DNA of 64,000 nucleotides from Linanthus parryae (GCA_023055425.1 JALGPY010000005.1:7589501-7653500); one strand, 5' to 3'. Positions 19,387 through 30,820 are shown, counted from the stretch's first letter. Notes: generated by a model from the letters alone, not told the origin. Made by a program: numbers and translations.

Positions 19387-19927
19387 GAATTGTCATTGCC
19401 GAAGAGCCAGAATGGAAATCCTGTATTCAAGGTTCAAATGCTGTTGTTAACTTGGCTGGGTTTCCTATAACTACCGGATGGTCTCCTCAGGTTAGTAATA
19501 TATGATCACAAGTAGCCAAGATTTTTCTCTCAATTCCGCATAAAGCACTGGTTTTTATTTTTTATCAACTGTTATTAGTTCTAGGCCACCAAACTCATTA
19601 GCGTAACCTAGGATAGTTCAATGTTTCTTGTGGGAGACCAGATATGCTATATTGACTTCCATTCTACTGCAGATCAAGAAAGAAATCAAGGAAGCAGGAT
19701 AATTTTAACCTCAAAGGTCAGCTTGAAAACTCTTTGCTTGCCTCTATGCTACAAAAATCCAAAAGCTTCATCTTGCTTATTATAGAACATTGCAACTGCT
19801 TATGTTTATTATTGCATCTCAAAACTGATTTATTCACAATGCTTGAAGGTTGTCAACTCAATAAATGGCTCAAAAGATGATGTCCGGCCAACAATTCTGA
19901 TCAGTGCAACTGTAGTGTGTTACTATG
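19387..19927 (+). pseudogene. SDR39U1/SulA-like epimerase (GC1-type) partial gene
   Basis: Three exon relics with correct splice borders occur: 19387-19490, 19673-19716 and 19849-19927. They read GIVIAEEPEWKSCIQGSNAV and NLAGFPITTGWSPQ, then IKKEIKE, then VVNSINGS and a DVRPTILISATVVCYYG-like segment. This matches the middle of plant epimerase-family proteins related to bacterial SulA/YfcH and chloroplast GC1. The second exon has lost one base (GAAGCAGG for expected GAAAGCAGG), which shifts the frame. The NAD-binding N-terminus and the C-terminal half are not visible. The gypsy element inserted about 190 bases upstream. Confidence 0.7.
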
Positions 19928-20175
19928 GTACGCTTTCAGAGCTTCATATGGGTGCGTTTAGAATCATCTTGGGCCACGTCGACAAAAAATCGTTTCCTTA
20001 ATTCGCTTATCCTGGTTATAGATACTTCATCATGCAATGTGCACTATGGTTCTAACTGTAACTAGTTTATTGATCATTCATATTTAAGTTGTCTTGAGAA
20101 TACAGTGTAATGTGACCAATTTTCTATGCAATTATCTCAGTCGATCGTTTATCATGCTCCCGCTATGAAATTAAT

Positions 20176-21720
20176 GGCAGAAGAGTAATGCACATTTTGT
20201 AAAGTATATTTGTGGACGCATTTTAAGTTTGGAAACTGACAACCCTGTGAGTACGAGTTTTAAATAATATCGTTTTCAGGTACTACTATCACCACATCTT
20301 CTGTATTGTTTGCTTATTCACAAAACAATTATCAGGAGCTGATACTTATTCGAGAAACTGTCTCGCTCTTAAAACTTCCTACAATTACATTGCACATTTA
20401 CAACTAAAAGTCGTGAAATTGTCCAAGTATAGTAACTGAAAGTGCCTCCAATTTTGTTAGAGCGGGTGAACTACGTGAATTGGAAAGAAAGAAGCTAGTG
20501 TATAATCTATGTTCAGCCCGTTTGATTGATCTTAAGCTTAAAGATGTTAGTGAAATTCCAGTGTATTGTGACACTTTGGAGGAGGCAAAACAAGTGGCAG
20601 TATCTATTTATAGACAGAATTGGCTACTTGCTCTGTTTTTACAGTACTACACAAAGCTAAGAGAGTTTGCTAGACCAGGGGTGACAAGGTAGGTTTGCTA
20701 CTTCATATCCGACTTTGAAGAGCTTTCATGATATATAGAAAGATTCAAATTAGAGCTATGTATGCATAGGAGGAGCGGGCACAAGCTCTTATGCTACTAC
20801 CGAAGCTGGAAAAGAAGCAAAAAAGATCATAACGGATGATGCTAAGTTTTGAAAGTCCTTAAATATCGCATGACTAGTGTTCTTCCATTAGTGGAAGTGT
20901 TGGAACTTGTTGATGGAGATGCAAAAATAGCAATGGGGTACATTTATGAAGCATTGGATAGGCCAAGGAAGAGATTGCAATTTTCTTTTAAATGTGAATG
21001 AGGAGCATATTATAGGGTTCCAGTTTGGTATTGAGTGTTAAACACCGAAGAACACTCAGCTTCTTGATTCATTTTGATTGTTCTAGCAATGAATACCTTG
21101 ATTTCTTCTTGATATGAAGTTTCTCAAATGATGATGTTTGGAACAAATACATCTATGGTTCCAACTCGAAATTTATTCGTGCATGAGCTTTTGGTTAACC
21201 TACCATTTTCACAAACAATAGAGGATAGACTGAGTTCCCCTAGAGTTCCAAGTCGAATTGTCGTATGACTTCTTTTGGAGGTCTCAAGGGACGAGTTGCG
21301 TAAACCCGTGAGAGGCAGAGCAAAGTATCAATTCGGCTAGAAAGAGAATAGACATTTGGGAGGATTCCGATGATAGTTGCAGTTCAAATAAAAGATTATG
21401 CAGAATGGCAAAGAGGGATAGCTGGCAGATTACAGACATGACGACCCCAAACCTCAAGAAGTATAAAGACCTATTGTAATTGAAAGATTACTTGGTTATG
21501 AAATTACAGCATTGTGTGGCACTATAGAGCTTCCTCATGATATATATCGGAAGCCTCTACTCCCTATGGTATGGTCTTTGAGAGGTCATAAGATTACTTG
21601 GTTACAAATTACAGCATTGTATATGAAGAAGTCATCCAAAAACATATATGATAAAGTCATCCGAAAACATATGAAGGCCATTTGCAAACAAAATGTAACA
21701 GACTTGATGAGATACTAGTA
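20176..21720. repeat. Segmental duplicate of 2412-3520
   Basis: Collinear with the block 3' of kelch copy B. This copy is longer on the right, with extra sequence at 21180-21700 that includes a short repeat of GATTACTTGGTTA-like units and a diverged unit of the 7464-7605 tandem repeat. Nothing outside the transposase relic looks coding. Confidence 0.8.
20462..21000 (+). pseudogene. hAT-type transposase remnant (copy 2)
   Basis: The frame 20466-20692 reads GELRELERKKLVYNLCSARL and ends KLREFARPGVTR, followed in other frames by FATSYPTLKSFHDI and MGYIYEALDRP-like segments. It keeps the same broken architecture as copy 1 at 2698-3240, so it was already dead before the segmental duplication. Confidence 0.65.
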
Positions 21721-21729
21721 CACCACTAC

Positions 21730-23022
21730 TTACGGAGCGAGGAAGGAGCCTTCCATGTAAACGTAGCTGAGATCCGCTGGACTGGTGAGTCTGCAGGAAA
21801 ACCGCTTGGCGTGCAACACGGTGAGGGGGGTTGGAAGTGGTTGTCGGAGGTGGTCGTCAGGAGGATTGGCTGCTTTGGCAAGAGGGAACTTGAAGACGAT
21901 GATGCTACAAACAAAGGTGTCGCCGCCCGGTTTCCCGTCAGGATCCTCAGGTAATTCAGGGTTCGGGGGATGTCCGACCGTAACGTAACAAAACACATCC
22001 TTTCGAACGTGATGGATGCCGGAAGTGGTGATACCTTTAGGCAGAAGGGCCTTGAGATGATCCGAGAATTCACCTGATGCCGAGCGACCCCTGTCCGCGT
22101 CAAGTAAATCCTTCTCCACGTCAACAACGGGTCCAATCGAGACGACGCCGTCAGTGCTATCCCAGTAGGTGGTGGTGGTTCCATCTTTCTGCACGGCCAC
22201 AGCGCGTCCATAGGCTTGAGGACACAAGACGAGCGGACCGGGGTCAATATACGTCCATTCTTCCCTGTCGAGATGAAAAGTGAAGATGCCGGCTTCCGTA
22301 ACGAATAAAACTTTGTCATGAATTACAACGCTGGCAATCACTTCAGCACCACTATCAGGAGGATCCGGAAGAGCATTCCAGCCATCCTCGGGACGGGCAG
22401 GGTCGTAGAACTCGAACACTCGGTAGTCGTAGTTACTGACACCTGATCCAATGGCGTAGATTTTCCCATTGGCAACGAATCCGTGTGATTTCCCGGACAA
22501 CATGTCGGGGGTATCATATTCCACCACGGATTTAGCATTTAATGTTGTCGCGAGGAGGGGATGCTTGGTCGTGTCGATAGAGTAGACTTTACGGGAGAAA
22601 ACTTGAAAAGTGTAGTGTGCATCACGACTCGGTAAAACACGGCCACCAAAGAAATACAGCTTTGGGCCAAACATGATGCAAGACATGTTAGCTGGGAAGT
22701 CATCGAAACAAAATTCGACTGCAGGATAAAGAGATGGCGGTGGTGAATTTATCAAGAGAGGGTCGTTCTTTACCTCCTCCAGTCGACAAGTGCCGTAGCT
22801 AGACGACAGGTCGACGGCATAGACGGCTTGGGTTATGTGATCCCTCAGCGAAATCTTCATAAACATGTATAGTATCTTCTTTTCTTTCTTCTTCTGTTTC
22901 CGCCGACGACGGAGAAGACGCCGTAGCAGTCGACGGCGAGATAGCATGAAAAGAAACGGCCGTGAAGGAGAAGACAAGGCCTGACAAAGACGACGTCTTT
23001 GCTGTCCACGAGAAATCGCCAT
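21730..23022 (-). CDS. Kelch-repeat / galactose-oxidase-like protein, copy D
   Basis: Single-exon gene of 430 residues, start ATG at 23020-23022 (MAISRG), stop TAA at 21730-21732. It is nearly identical to copy B, with most differences in the basic N-terminal segment (RRRRKQKKKEKK here) and scattered conservative changes. The same kelch blades are present (FGPKLYFFGG, GFVANGKIYAIGSG, VVIHDKVLF). The copies share downstream DNA but not upstream DNA; copy D's upstream flank resembles that of copy A. B and D may therefore be controlled differently; this is inference. The function is unknown. A role as an adaptor or binding propeller is suggested only by fold. Confidence 0.8.
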   Translation of the reverse strand: MAISRGQQRRRLCQALSSPSRPFLFMLSRRRLLRRLLRRRRKQKKKEKKILYMFMKISLRDHITQAVYAVDLSSSYGTCRLEEVKNDPLLINSPPPSLYPAVEFCFDDFPANMSCIMFGPKLYFFGGRVLPSRDAHYTFQVFSRKVYSIDTTKHPLLATTLNAKSVVEYDTPDMLSGKSHGFVANGKIYAIGSGVSNYDYRVFEFYDPARPEDGWNALPDPPDSGAEVIASVVIHDKVLFVTEAGIFTFHLDREEWTYIDPGPLVLCPQAYGRAVAVQKDGTTTTYWDSTDGVVSIGPVVDVEKDLLDADRGRSASGEFSDHLKALLPKGITTSGIHHVRKDVFCYVTVGHPPNPELPEDPDGKPGGDTFVCSIIVFKFPLAKAANPPDDHLRQPLPTPLTVLHAKRFSCRLTSPADLSYVYMEGSFLAP

Positions 23023-23049
23023 ATGCGCTGAGCTTTTAGGGCTTGATGA

Positions 23050-23893
23050 GTGTTTGTGGAATTTATTTAAGTGATGGAGGTCAGATTGCAATTACATAAA
23101 CCTATCAAACTATCTTAAAACTTAAAACTAACCCCGTGTTTTCTAAAACTACACCTAGAGCCCCTAAAATTTTATCTAGCCTGGATTTCTACTTATAATT
23201 CTTGATTGCATACGTGTTGACGCCTAAATTGTGGAGGTGTACTCTCTACCAAGCTGCAGTCATCCCTTGGGGATCATAACTAGCAAATTAGGCAGTAATC
23301 ATGGAGTTCATCATAAAATCTCCAACTCTATTATGCTTTGATTCACTCTACATGTTGCTACAGTGCTACAGCAACATCATCTCAATCCCTAGAAGTGGTC
23401 CCTTAGAGGAACTGGATCAACACTTTGTGAATCTATTATATTTGGAAAGAATGCGTAATCCTTTCTTTGTGTGGTGCTCATTGGTGAAATTGAACTTCAA
23501 CATTGATTTTCTACAGTCTTTAAGAGGGTAGGAAGGTCAAGCCAGCGGAGGATGGTTGGACAGTGGGTACTATGGTGGAGGACTGTAGAATAATCGCAAG
23601 TGGTTTTGTGGAAGCTACATTATCATGGTGTCCAAGAAAGAACAACCAAGTTGTCATTGCTTTGCTTCAAAAGGAATGAGTTTAGAAAAAAAAATCCCTT
23701 GAAAAAAATAAATGTGTTTAGAAGGGGTGACGGTTCGGATAGTTTTTATTGGGAATGGGCCCAAAGTTGTACTAGTATCTTGACTAATGGAGTTTCCATG
23801 CCCAAATCTAATATATTGGATCATTAGCCTTATTGAAAGCGTTTGTGGGCCCTGAAGGTGTTCGGGTGGCATCTAGATGGTCTGGGACGATAA
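23050..23893. repeat. Segmental duplicate of 180-1085
   Basis: Non-coding except for a shared LINE relic near the right end (23690-23830, GDGSDSFYWEWAQ). It begins about 30 bases upstream of the copy D start codon, so it may supply that gene's promoter. A GAGTGTTTGTGGAATTTATT stretch marks the left boundary in both copies. Confidence 0.8.
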
Positions 23894-24700
23894 TCTTAAA
23901 AGTAGGATTTGGATTAGATAGGGGGTTGGATTGATTCGGTTCCAGCTGATTCAATCTTAGAGATCATGAAAGAAACATATCCTGCATACAACTTTAAGTG
24001 GATTTTCCAGCTTTTTCTTTATGGCTCTTCTCATTGGAATGTTGAGCTGCTCAATCAACTTTTTCCTCATTGGATGGTTAGACATATTATGAACACTAAT
24101 AGAACCATAAATGACGAGGAGTATAAGCCCTCTTGGCAGATCACTTCAAGTGGAGAATTTTCTGTCAGAACAACCTACTCTCATCAGAATTAAAATGCTT
24201 CTTTTACTCTTTCAAATGTCTAAACAAATTCACTTCAAGCAAATTTCTATCACTTTTAAGTGGAACAAGCTCTGGTCCTCAGGTCACCCATACAACATTC
24301 TATCACATTTTTGGCGCATCCTTACTAATTCTATTGTTACTTTAGATAGCTTGCGTCGTAAAAGTTTCTATGTTTCTCCCCTCTTTGTCTATTGTGCCCT
24401 ACTCATTAAAAATTATTCTCATGTTTTCTTGCAATGACTCACATAATTAACCCCCCTCTGATTTCTACTAATATTCAAACTAGGCATAAAGGATGGCTAA
24501 GATAAAATACCTTCGAACCTCTGATGGTTGGTTCTGGATTCCTGCCATCTTATGGATGCTATGGTCTATCAGAAACAAATGCATTTTTGATGGTCAGCGG
24601 AGCACTAAGGAGCAGCCTCTTCAAAAAACAATTGATTTAGCTGCTTCAATAAGGGTTGCATGCGTTATATGTCCTTAGTTCTCTCTTATGTTCCTTCTTT
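23690..24700 (+). pseudogene. LINE ORF2 C-terminal region, degenerate
   Basis: Successive frames give FRRGDGSDSFYWEWAQ, WNVELLNQLFPHWMVRHIM, PSWQITSSGEFSVRTTYS, KWNKLWSSGHPYNILSHFWR and WFWIPAILWMLWSIRNKCIF. In the same order these match the zf-RVT and tail region of the intact LINE at 60330-63971 (LITELFPAWLRD, KFSVKSANS, WSRLWSSGLPANITHLFWR, WHWIPAIFWILW). Several frameshifts and stops exist and the zinc-finger Cys/His part is missing. It belongs to the same broad LINE lineage, but an older copy. Confidence 0.75.
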
Positions 24701-25880
24701 TTTCTCAGATGCTCAAGGTTGTTGAAGTTCGGATTTGACTGGTTGTATTGTTGCTGAGGTTCAATTTGCCCCTTCTCATGCGGTTGTAGTCTTTGATGAT
24801 GTTCTATTTTCCATGGTTCCTCCTTTGTTGGCCCTTTCTTTAGCTGAATGCTCTATTCTTCCTTACGATCTTGCCTTGCCTGATGATCTTGCCAATGCTA
24901 GTGTGCCTCGTCTTGACGTTTAGTTGCTCTCCTAATCTATTCAACATGTTTTAATTAAGACAATGGCCATGATACCATTTTTTCTAGTTGCTGGTGGCTG
25001 GTTGGTGGCTTCCTAAGGCTTCTTGTGGATTTCTCTGCTAATGTCTAAGCCTTCTCATCTTATTTTTGGCTAATTGTGTGCATGTCCTATTCTAACACTG
25101 ACATCTAAGTAAATGTTGATTTTTTACCCAACGTTTGTCATACTTAAAATTGCATTCATGAAACAAGTATTGAATTTTGATGTGATTGAAATGTCATTAA
25201 ATCGGTAAATCTTTTTTTTTGTTGAATCCAAATACGGAAATTTTGATTATTGGATGTCACAATACCGTGAATTTGTTATCGGATATGTTAATTTTCATGA
25301 AACCGTTAACCTTTTTTCTTTGAATTAGTTCTTTGTTAATATGTTAAAGAAAAAACAAAAAAATGGATGGTACATTTGTGATTAATAATGTGACTAATCC
25401 TATCTTTATCTTTTGCCGAAAAAACAAAAAAAAAATGCTTTCAACCTTTCAGCGGTCGTTGGATGATCTATCTTCTTTTGAAGGGCGATTAGACCAGAAG
25501 GGGAATGAGTGTTGCGACGCAGTTAAATTAGCACAGCTGAGTAAGGGCAGGATGATCATTTTGTCAACCTATCTAATGCCACTTGCTGCTGTGGTGGTCT
25601 AAAACCTCTGGAGCTACGAAAGAATGGGGCGTCAGATTTTGTCTCCTTTGAATCCTCCCTCCTGTTCTTGCTCATTCCTTCGTAGTGGTAGTAAATTTGG
25701 TGGGTTTCGTTCTTTTCATGGGTATTTATGGTCAATTCGTTCGTCGTGCTCTCGTAATTGGTTCGTTGTTTTTTTTTTTGGAATCAATCAATCAATTTAT
25801 ACTCATATTTGTTTTGGTACATTTCCTATATTTTTTTGGGGTGGGGGGAGCTTTTGAGTCGAACACCACAGGATCGGAGA
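24700..25880. other. No confident gene
   Basis: 24735-24923 is open and might be the tail of the LINE relic. 25363-25602 and 25624-25857 are open frames with no recognisable family and low-complexity flanks (A runs near 25350 and 25430). A GT-rich patch (GGGGTGGGGGG) lies at 25838-25849, just before the tandem cassettes start. Confidence 0.4.
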
Positions 25881-25886
25881 CAATGT

Positions 25887-26420
25887 GTTATATCCCGTCC
25901 CACATCGAGGTATTGTGAATGAAGTGTGTGGTATATAGTACATCATGTGGATTACGACTAGCACCTTCAAGGCTTAAACATTTTTATCCGGTGGTACATT
26001 TAAGAAATTGTTGGGACAGTAATCCACGAGGGTCAAATGGTATCAGAGCCGACCCTGATCCCGTAAGCGCTCCGTGGCGTTGTTCCCTTCTTTGTTTTTT
26101 GGCAAGATTTTGTTGGTAATATCCCGTCTCACGTCGAGGTATTGTGGATAAAATGTGTGGTATATAGTACACCATGTTGATTACTAGCACCTTCAAGTCT
26201 TAAGCATTTTTATCAGGTGGTACGGATAAATAAGTTGTTTGGACAGTGGTCCACGGGTGTTACAATTGGTAATATATCGTCCCACATCGAGGTATTGTGG
26301 AAGAGATGTGTGGCATATAGTACACCGCGTGAATTAGTACTAGCACCTTCAATGCTTAATCATTTTTATCCTAGTTGTACGGGTAAAGAAGTTGTTGGAA
26401 CTGTAATCCACGGGAGTAAC
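25887..26420. repeat. Short (~150 bp) LTR-like repeats, TRIM-like
   Basis: Seven related units lie near 25889-26036, 26117-26266, 26270-26418, 29624-29772, 29777-29928, 32306-32453 and 32458-32606. Each starts TAATATCCCGTCCCACATCG or a variant and ends near CCACGGGWGTTACA. The first is followed by TGGTATCAGAGC (26038-26049), the usual primer site for initiator-Met tRNA. LTRs this short with an adjacent primer site suggest a TRIM or similar small retroelement. I see no matching internal coding genes. Confidence 0.55.
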
Positions 26421-26459
26421 ACAATGGATGAGGATCAAGGAGTGGCAAGTGAAGGTTGT

Positions 26460-27220
26460 TGTTGTGTTCATAAACCACTATGAGGATGCTTTTAATGGCG
26501 TTGACATCTTTGTTAAAGATGACACAGATCTTTTCAAACTGCTTTTCCAAACCCTCATGCCAAAACTCGCCCCCCAAGACGGCAGCCCAGCTTCAAATTG
26601 ATCATCATATTAAAGTCATGCATGAGGAATTGAAACTTTTCCAGGACCCGACAAACATTCATCAGAAGTGAGCACAAATTTCAAACTTGAAAGAGCAAGA
26701 TCGAAAGGAACGATGTTGCCTGGCCCGCGATTTTTGAGAGTTGAGGTATTGGCTTTCAAGTATGAGGGACAGCGCATCCTCTACTACCGTTAATGCTCCG
26801 GAACTACAGAGGTGTGCGGCGCATCCAGTCCTCTTGCACCAAAAACGCAGGCTACATCTTTACGGGAAGTTTAAGGACGGATTTTCGCAATCTTTGTCGG
26901 GTAAGAAATGTGCCATGAGAGCTACCATGCCAAGAGACGATTTCTCTCTTCTGAATAACTGGTGTGAGGCTCGCGACCTATCTGTGGATCACCCTTTCCG
27001 AAAACGTACAACGGCCATACATATCCCAAATCACGTCTTTTTCTATTTTTCAGCAGGGATGTCATGCTTCACATTGCCAAAGAGAAAGAGGTAAATGAGG
27101 CTGCAAGTACCCAGTTTGACGCTGTTCCGCCCGACGGACCAAAGAAGAAGAAGGTAAAGGTCGCGCAATATTTCGATCAAAACACCTAAGACGACTCCTT
27201 CGACTACCAGTTTGTTGAAC
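26460..27220 (+). pseudogene. Unidentified coding relic, cassette 1
   Basis: Across two frames the plus strand gives FINHYEDAFNGVDIFVKDDT, then KLFQDPTNIHQK, then RYWLSSMRDSASSTTVNAPE, and on to DDFSLLNNWCEARDLSVDHP and KRTTAIHIPNHVFFYFSAG. Related text occurs in cassettes 2 and 3. Stops and shifts interrupt it. I do not recognise the protein. It could be a decayed gene of a mobile element or a duplicated host gene. Confidence 0.35.
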
Positions 27221-27231
27221 TAGTGTGAGAA

Positions 27232-27890
27232 CCCGATTTTACATAAAATAGTAAATTCAGATATTCTGGATAAATGAAATAATTCAGTACAAATTATTCG
27301 ATATTATTGCATACATTTGATGAATTTTTAATATGTTGTAATTTTGTGATTGTTACATCAAAGAAAATCATCTACTAGTAATTTTTGACCCAGCAATGCA
27401 AGTACGTATATATGCATGAGTGTTGTATATCTATTATTGAATATGATTAATTTCTTACAACAATTGTAGTGAGCCATTTATATTTGGCATGTGTCTTTAC
27501 AGGAGTGTTTTTATTTGTGACTAATTACTAGATGTAGTCCACTAAGTATTTTGAGAAATGTGTTTACGGTGTAGTTTGATATTATTTGAAATGTGCATTT
27601 TAAGTAATTTCAGGACGAAATTTTTGTAAGTGCGGTAGATTGTGAAAACCCGATTTTACATAAAATAGTAAAATCGGATATTCAGGATAAATGAAATAAT
27701 TCAGTTCAAAGTATTCGACATAATCGCGTGCATTTGGTGTATTTTTAACATGTTATAATTTTGTGATTGTTATATCAAAAAACAGATCATCTACTAGTAA
27801 TTTTTGAGCTAGCAATGCAAGTATGTAGATATGCTATCTACATGGATGTTGTAGATTTGTTAATAAAAATGAGTAATTTCTTACAAGCAG
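27232..27890 (+). repeat. Two gypsy-type LTR starts in tandem
   Basis: TGTGAGAACCCGATTTTACA (27232) and TGTGAAAACCCGATTTTACA (27645) open two related stretches. Just before the second is GGACGAAATTTTTGTAAGTG and GGTAGAT, the usual end of a gypsy coding region and polypurine tract. So 27232-27644 ends in the 3' end of an internal region and a new LTR begins. A matching stretch is at 30955-31240 in cassette 2. Confidence 0.55.
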
Positions 27891-27956
27891 CCACGGAAAA
27901 AAAATCAAAGGAATGAACCTTTCAAAGATAGCAAGATAGTTGTTGGAGCTCCCAGA

Positions 27957-28640
27957 CTAGTTCCTCGAGTGATATATTCGAGAGATTTCCATCTCGACAT
28001 ATCCCTCCCTCAGGTACTCTGGCGGGTCATGAATATAAAGATCTTTCACATGCCTCATGTCTTTGAAATGAGTGAGTCTAGCCCTCACAAAATTTAAGAG
28101 AAGGAATGGATCGCTTTTTCTTGATTGAGAAGTTGAACGCTTGGTATTTTCGAATTGTGAACCACAAACAATTTTGAACTCCAGTTTGTGTTGTCCTTGA
28201 CCTTCGCCGTAGCCTGGATGATCAAGGGCCCCTCTCGAGATTCGGCGTTTTGAACCAAGGTCCAAGCCTTCTCAAAGTAGTAGGCTCGGGAAGTTGCCAC
28301 CCAGAGCATAGGATGGTGCAACATCCTCTTCTCCATCCTCGGGTCCCCAAACGATCCGTCGATCAAGTCCACCTAGATCTGGACGTACTGGGGGAATGGT
28401 ACACCGGGCTTAATCCAGAAAACATCGCGCAACACCAGTTTGAGAGCTTCGACGTCTTTCATCGCAGGGTCCGTGGTCGATCCTGGTTGGTCAGCAAGGG
28501 CTACCACAGAAATTGTAACATCCCAGTCGACCTTTTATATAGTGCAACTATCCTAACCCAAATTCTACTTGTATGGTGCAGGAAACTAGTGTTCTGTCCA
28601 AGACATCGACGCTTCAGGACTAGCTTAACCAGACCAAGCA
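27957..28640 (-). pseudogene. Unidentified minus-strand coding relic, cassette 1
   Basis: The minus strand reads, high to low coordinate: VALADQPGSTTDPAMKDVEA, LRDVFWIKPGVPFPQYVQ, a TAG, then VDLIDGSFGDPRMEKRMLHH, PMLWVATSRAYYFEKAWTLV and, after a shift, FVRARLTHFKDMRHVKDLYI. Codon-like text is conserved in cassette 2 (31257-31900). An upstream extension resumes beyond the hAT insertion (29244-29330, YDVRYDKFCRFANISRR). I know no family that fits. Confidence 0.35.
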
Positions 28641-29243
28641 TAATGGCTAGGGGTGTAAGGAAAATCGAATAAACTGGTCAAACTGACCGAACCAAACCAA
28701 AATCCTTGGTTTTTTACGGTTTTTTTGGAAGTTCGGTTTATAAATGGTTCAAATTTTCACAAACCGGTCTAACCGGTTCGGTTTTCAGTTTGAAAAATAT
28801 CACACCGCACCAAACCTAACCACACCGATATGTGCCTAATGTACTTTAATTAAAATATATATTGCGTAAAGTATATTAAATAATCTAAAAACATATAACA
28901 CATGTAGATAGATTCAAGTAAAATCATCATATTAATCTTAATATTTTACATTTCTCTCACGTTCCATCATAAATAATTTTCGTGCAAGTTTTTTTTACAT
29001 CTATTTAATCTCTTTCTCTCTTAAATTTAAAATTCATTGACAATCAAGTATTATAATATTCATTCAAAAATGTTTATGCAAACCGACCGAACTGAACCGA
29101 TTTTTTTCGGTTTGATTCGGTTCGGTTCATCCTTTCAAATGGTTTGGTTTGGTTTCAAAATTAGTAAACTGATGTATTCGGTTTGGTTTATAGTTTTCGC
29201 ACAAACCGCACCAAACCGAACCGCTTACACCCTTAATAATGGC
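28640..29243. mobile_element. Non-autonomous hAT element in cassette 1
   Basis: The element is 28648-29235 (588 bp). Ends: TAGGGGTGTAAG and, reverse-complemented, TAAGGGTGTAAGCGG. Perfect 8-bp duplications ATAATGGC occupy 28640-28647 and 29236-29243. Cassette 2 (around 32004) carries the uninterrupted target, confirming the borders. Subterminal zones are packed with GGTTCGGTTT and AACCGAACC motifs in both orientations, and the middle is AT-rich. No coding sequence. Confidence 0.88.
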
Positions 29244-29577
29244 TTTGAGCTGGTGAAATGTACGGCGGCTAATGTTGGCAAACCTGCAAAATTTGTCGTA
29301 TCTGACATCATAAGACCAATTAGAGACCAACTAGTGCCTGAGGGGGGAGTCGATCCTCTCCAGATTGACAGTGTGGCTTTCCCCGCGGCTCAGGTGGTTG
29401 GTGAGACGCGTCTTTTTCTTGTCCTGAACCTCTGTTGCAGATAGGGTGAAGTTGTAGTTTCGTGGTTCGAGTCATCCGGCTCGTAAGAGAGAAGGATGGT
29501 TGAGTTTGATGACGTTTTTGAAGCCTTCTTCATCGTTTGTTCTTCGGTCAAGGACAACACGAACTGGAGTTCTAATG
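29244..29577. other. Cassette 1 distal part, no confident gene
   Basis: The continuation of the minus-strand relic (SNWSYDVRYDKFCRFANISR) occupies the first ~90 bases. The remainder has open frames on both strands but no recognisable domain, and leads into cassette 2. Confidence 0.35.
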
Positions 29578-29989
29578 GCCGTGGCGTTGTTCCCTTCTTT
29601 GATTTTTGGCAAGGTTTGGTTGGTAATATCCCGTCCCACATGGAGGTATTGTGGATGCAATGTGTGGTATATAGTACACCATGTGGATTACTACAATCAC
29701 CTTCAAGTCTTAAGCATTTTTATCAGGTTGTACGGATAAATAAGTTGTTTGGACAGTAGTCCACGAGCGTTATAAATGGTAATATATCGTCCCACATCGA
29801 GGTATTGTGGAAGAGATGTGTGGCATTTAGTACACCGCGTGAATTACTACTAGCACCTTCAAGGCTTAATCATTTTTATCCCAGTTGTACGGGTAAAGAA
29901 GTTTTTGGGATTGTAATTCACGGGAGTTACACAATGGATGATGATCAAGGAGTGGTGGAGTGGTATTTAATTTGCTGAAACCTAATGGA

Positions 29990-30820
29990 GTGGATACATT
30001 CTCGGTGAATGTACAACGCATCCTCCACTACCGTTGATGCTATGGAACCACGGAGGTGTACTGCCCATGCGGTCCTCTGGCACCACAAACGCAGGATCCA
30101 TCTCCACGCCAAGCTTAAGGCCGGATATTTGCAATCAAAGCAGGGTAAGAAAACTTCCATAAGAATTGCCCTGGCAACAAACGACGATTTCCCTCTTCTG
30201 GCCACGTGGAAAGAGACTAGTGACCTACCTATGGGTTACCTGTTTCGAGCGGTGTACAACTAGCGTCCATATCCCATGTCCGAAGAGTCTTTGCTATTTT
30301 TCATCAGGGACGTCGTGCTCCACTTTTCCAGAGAGGAAGAGGTAGATGAGGCTGCAAGTACCCACGTTCCCCCCCCCCCAATGGACCAAAGAAGACCGTC
30401 AATGTCGTGCAATATTTTGACCAAAACACCCAAGCCCACTTCTTCGACTTCATGTTTGTGGAGCTCCACAAATTGTACCCGGGACTACTTGCTCAACTCT
30501 ACTACTACTTCTGCTACGACCGAACATACATGGGGACGTCGGTTTGGTTTCGCATGTGGTACGTAATTCTTAACTATCAAATACTGCCATCACGTGAGTG
30601 TAATTTCCGAATGAATTTTATATCATTTGTCTTTTGTCTTTCCAATGGCTTCTAGGTGGACTTTTATTGCAATATTATTCGTCTACATACTGAAAATAGA
30701 ATATTGTTTTCAAATTCTGCATCTGGACAACGTAAATGCAAGTACGTATATATGCATGAGTGTTGTATTTTTATTATTGAAGATGAGTAATTTCTTACAA
30801 GAAATTGTAGTGAGCCATTT
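29990..30820 (+). pseudogene. Unidentified coding relic, cassette 2
   Basis: The best-preserved version. After frameshifts it includes KKTSIRIALATNDDFPLLAT, then VVLHFSREEEVDEAAS, then QYFDQNTQAHFFDFMFVELH and LYPGLLAQLYYYFCYDRTYM. An exon-like continuation follows a possible intron (after CTTCTAG at 30654): DFYCNIIRLHTENRILFSNS. The same continuation follows in cassette 3 (33121-33260), there extended by RRKLKSYLKIRFVLLEVYIV. No family recognised. Confidence 0.35.
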
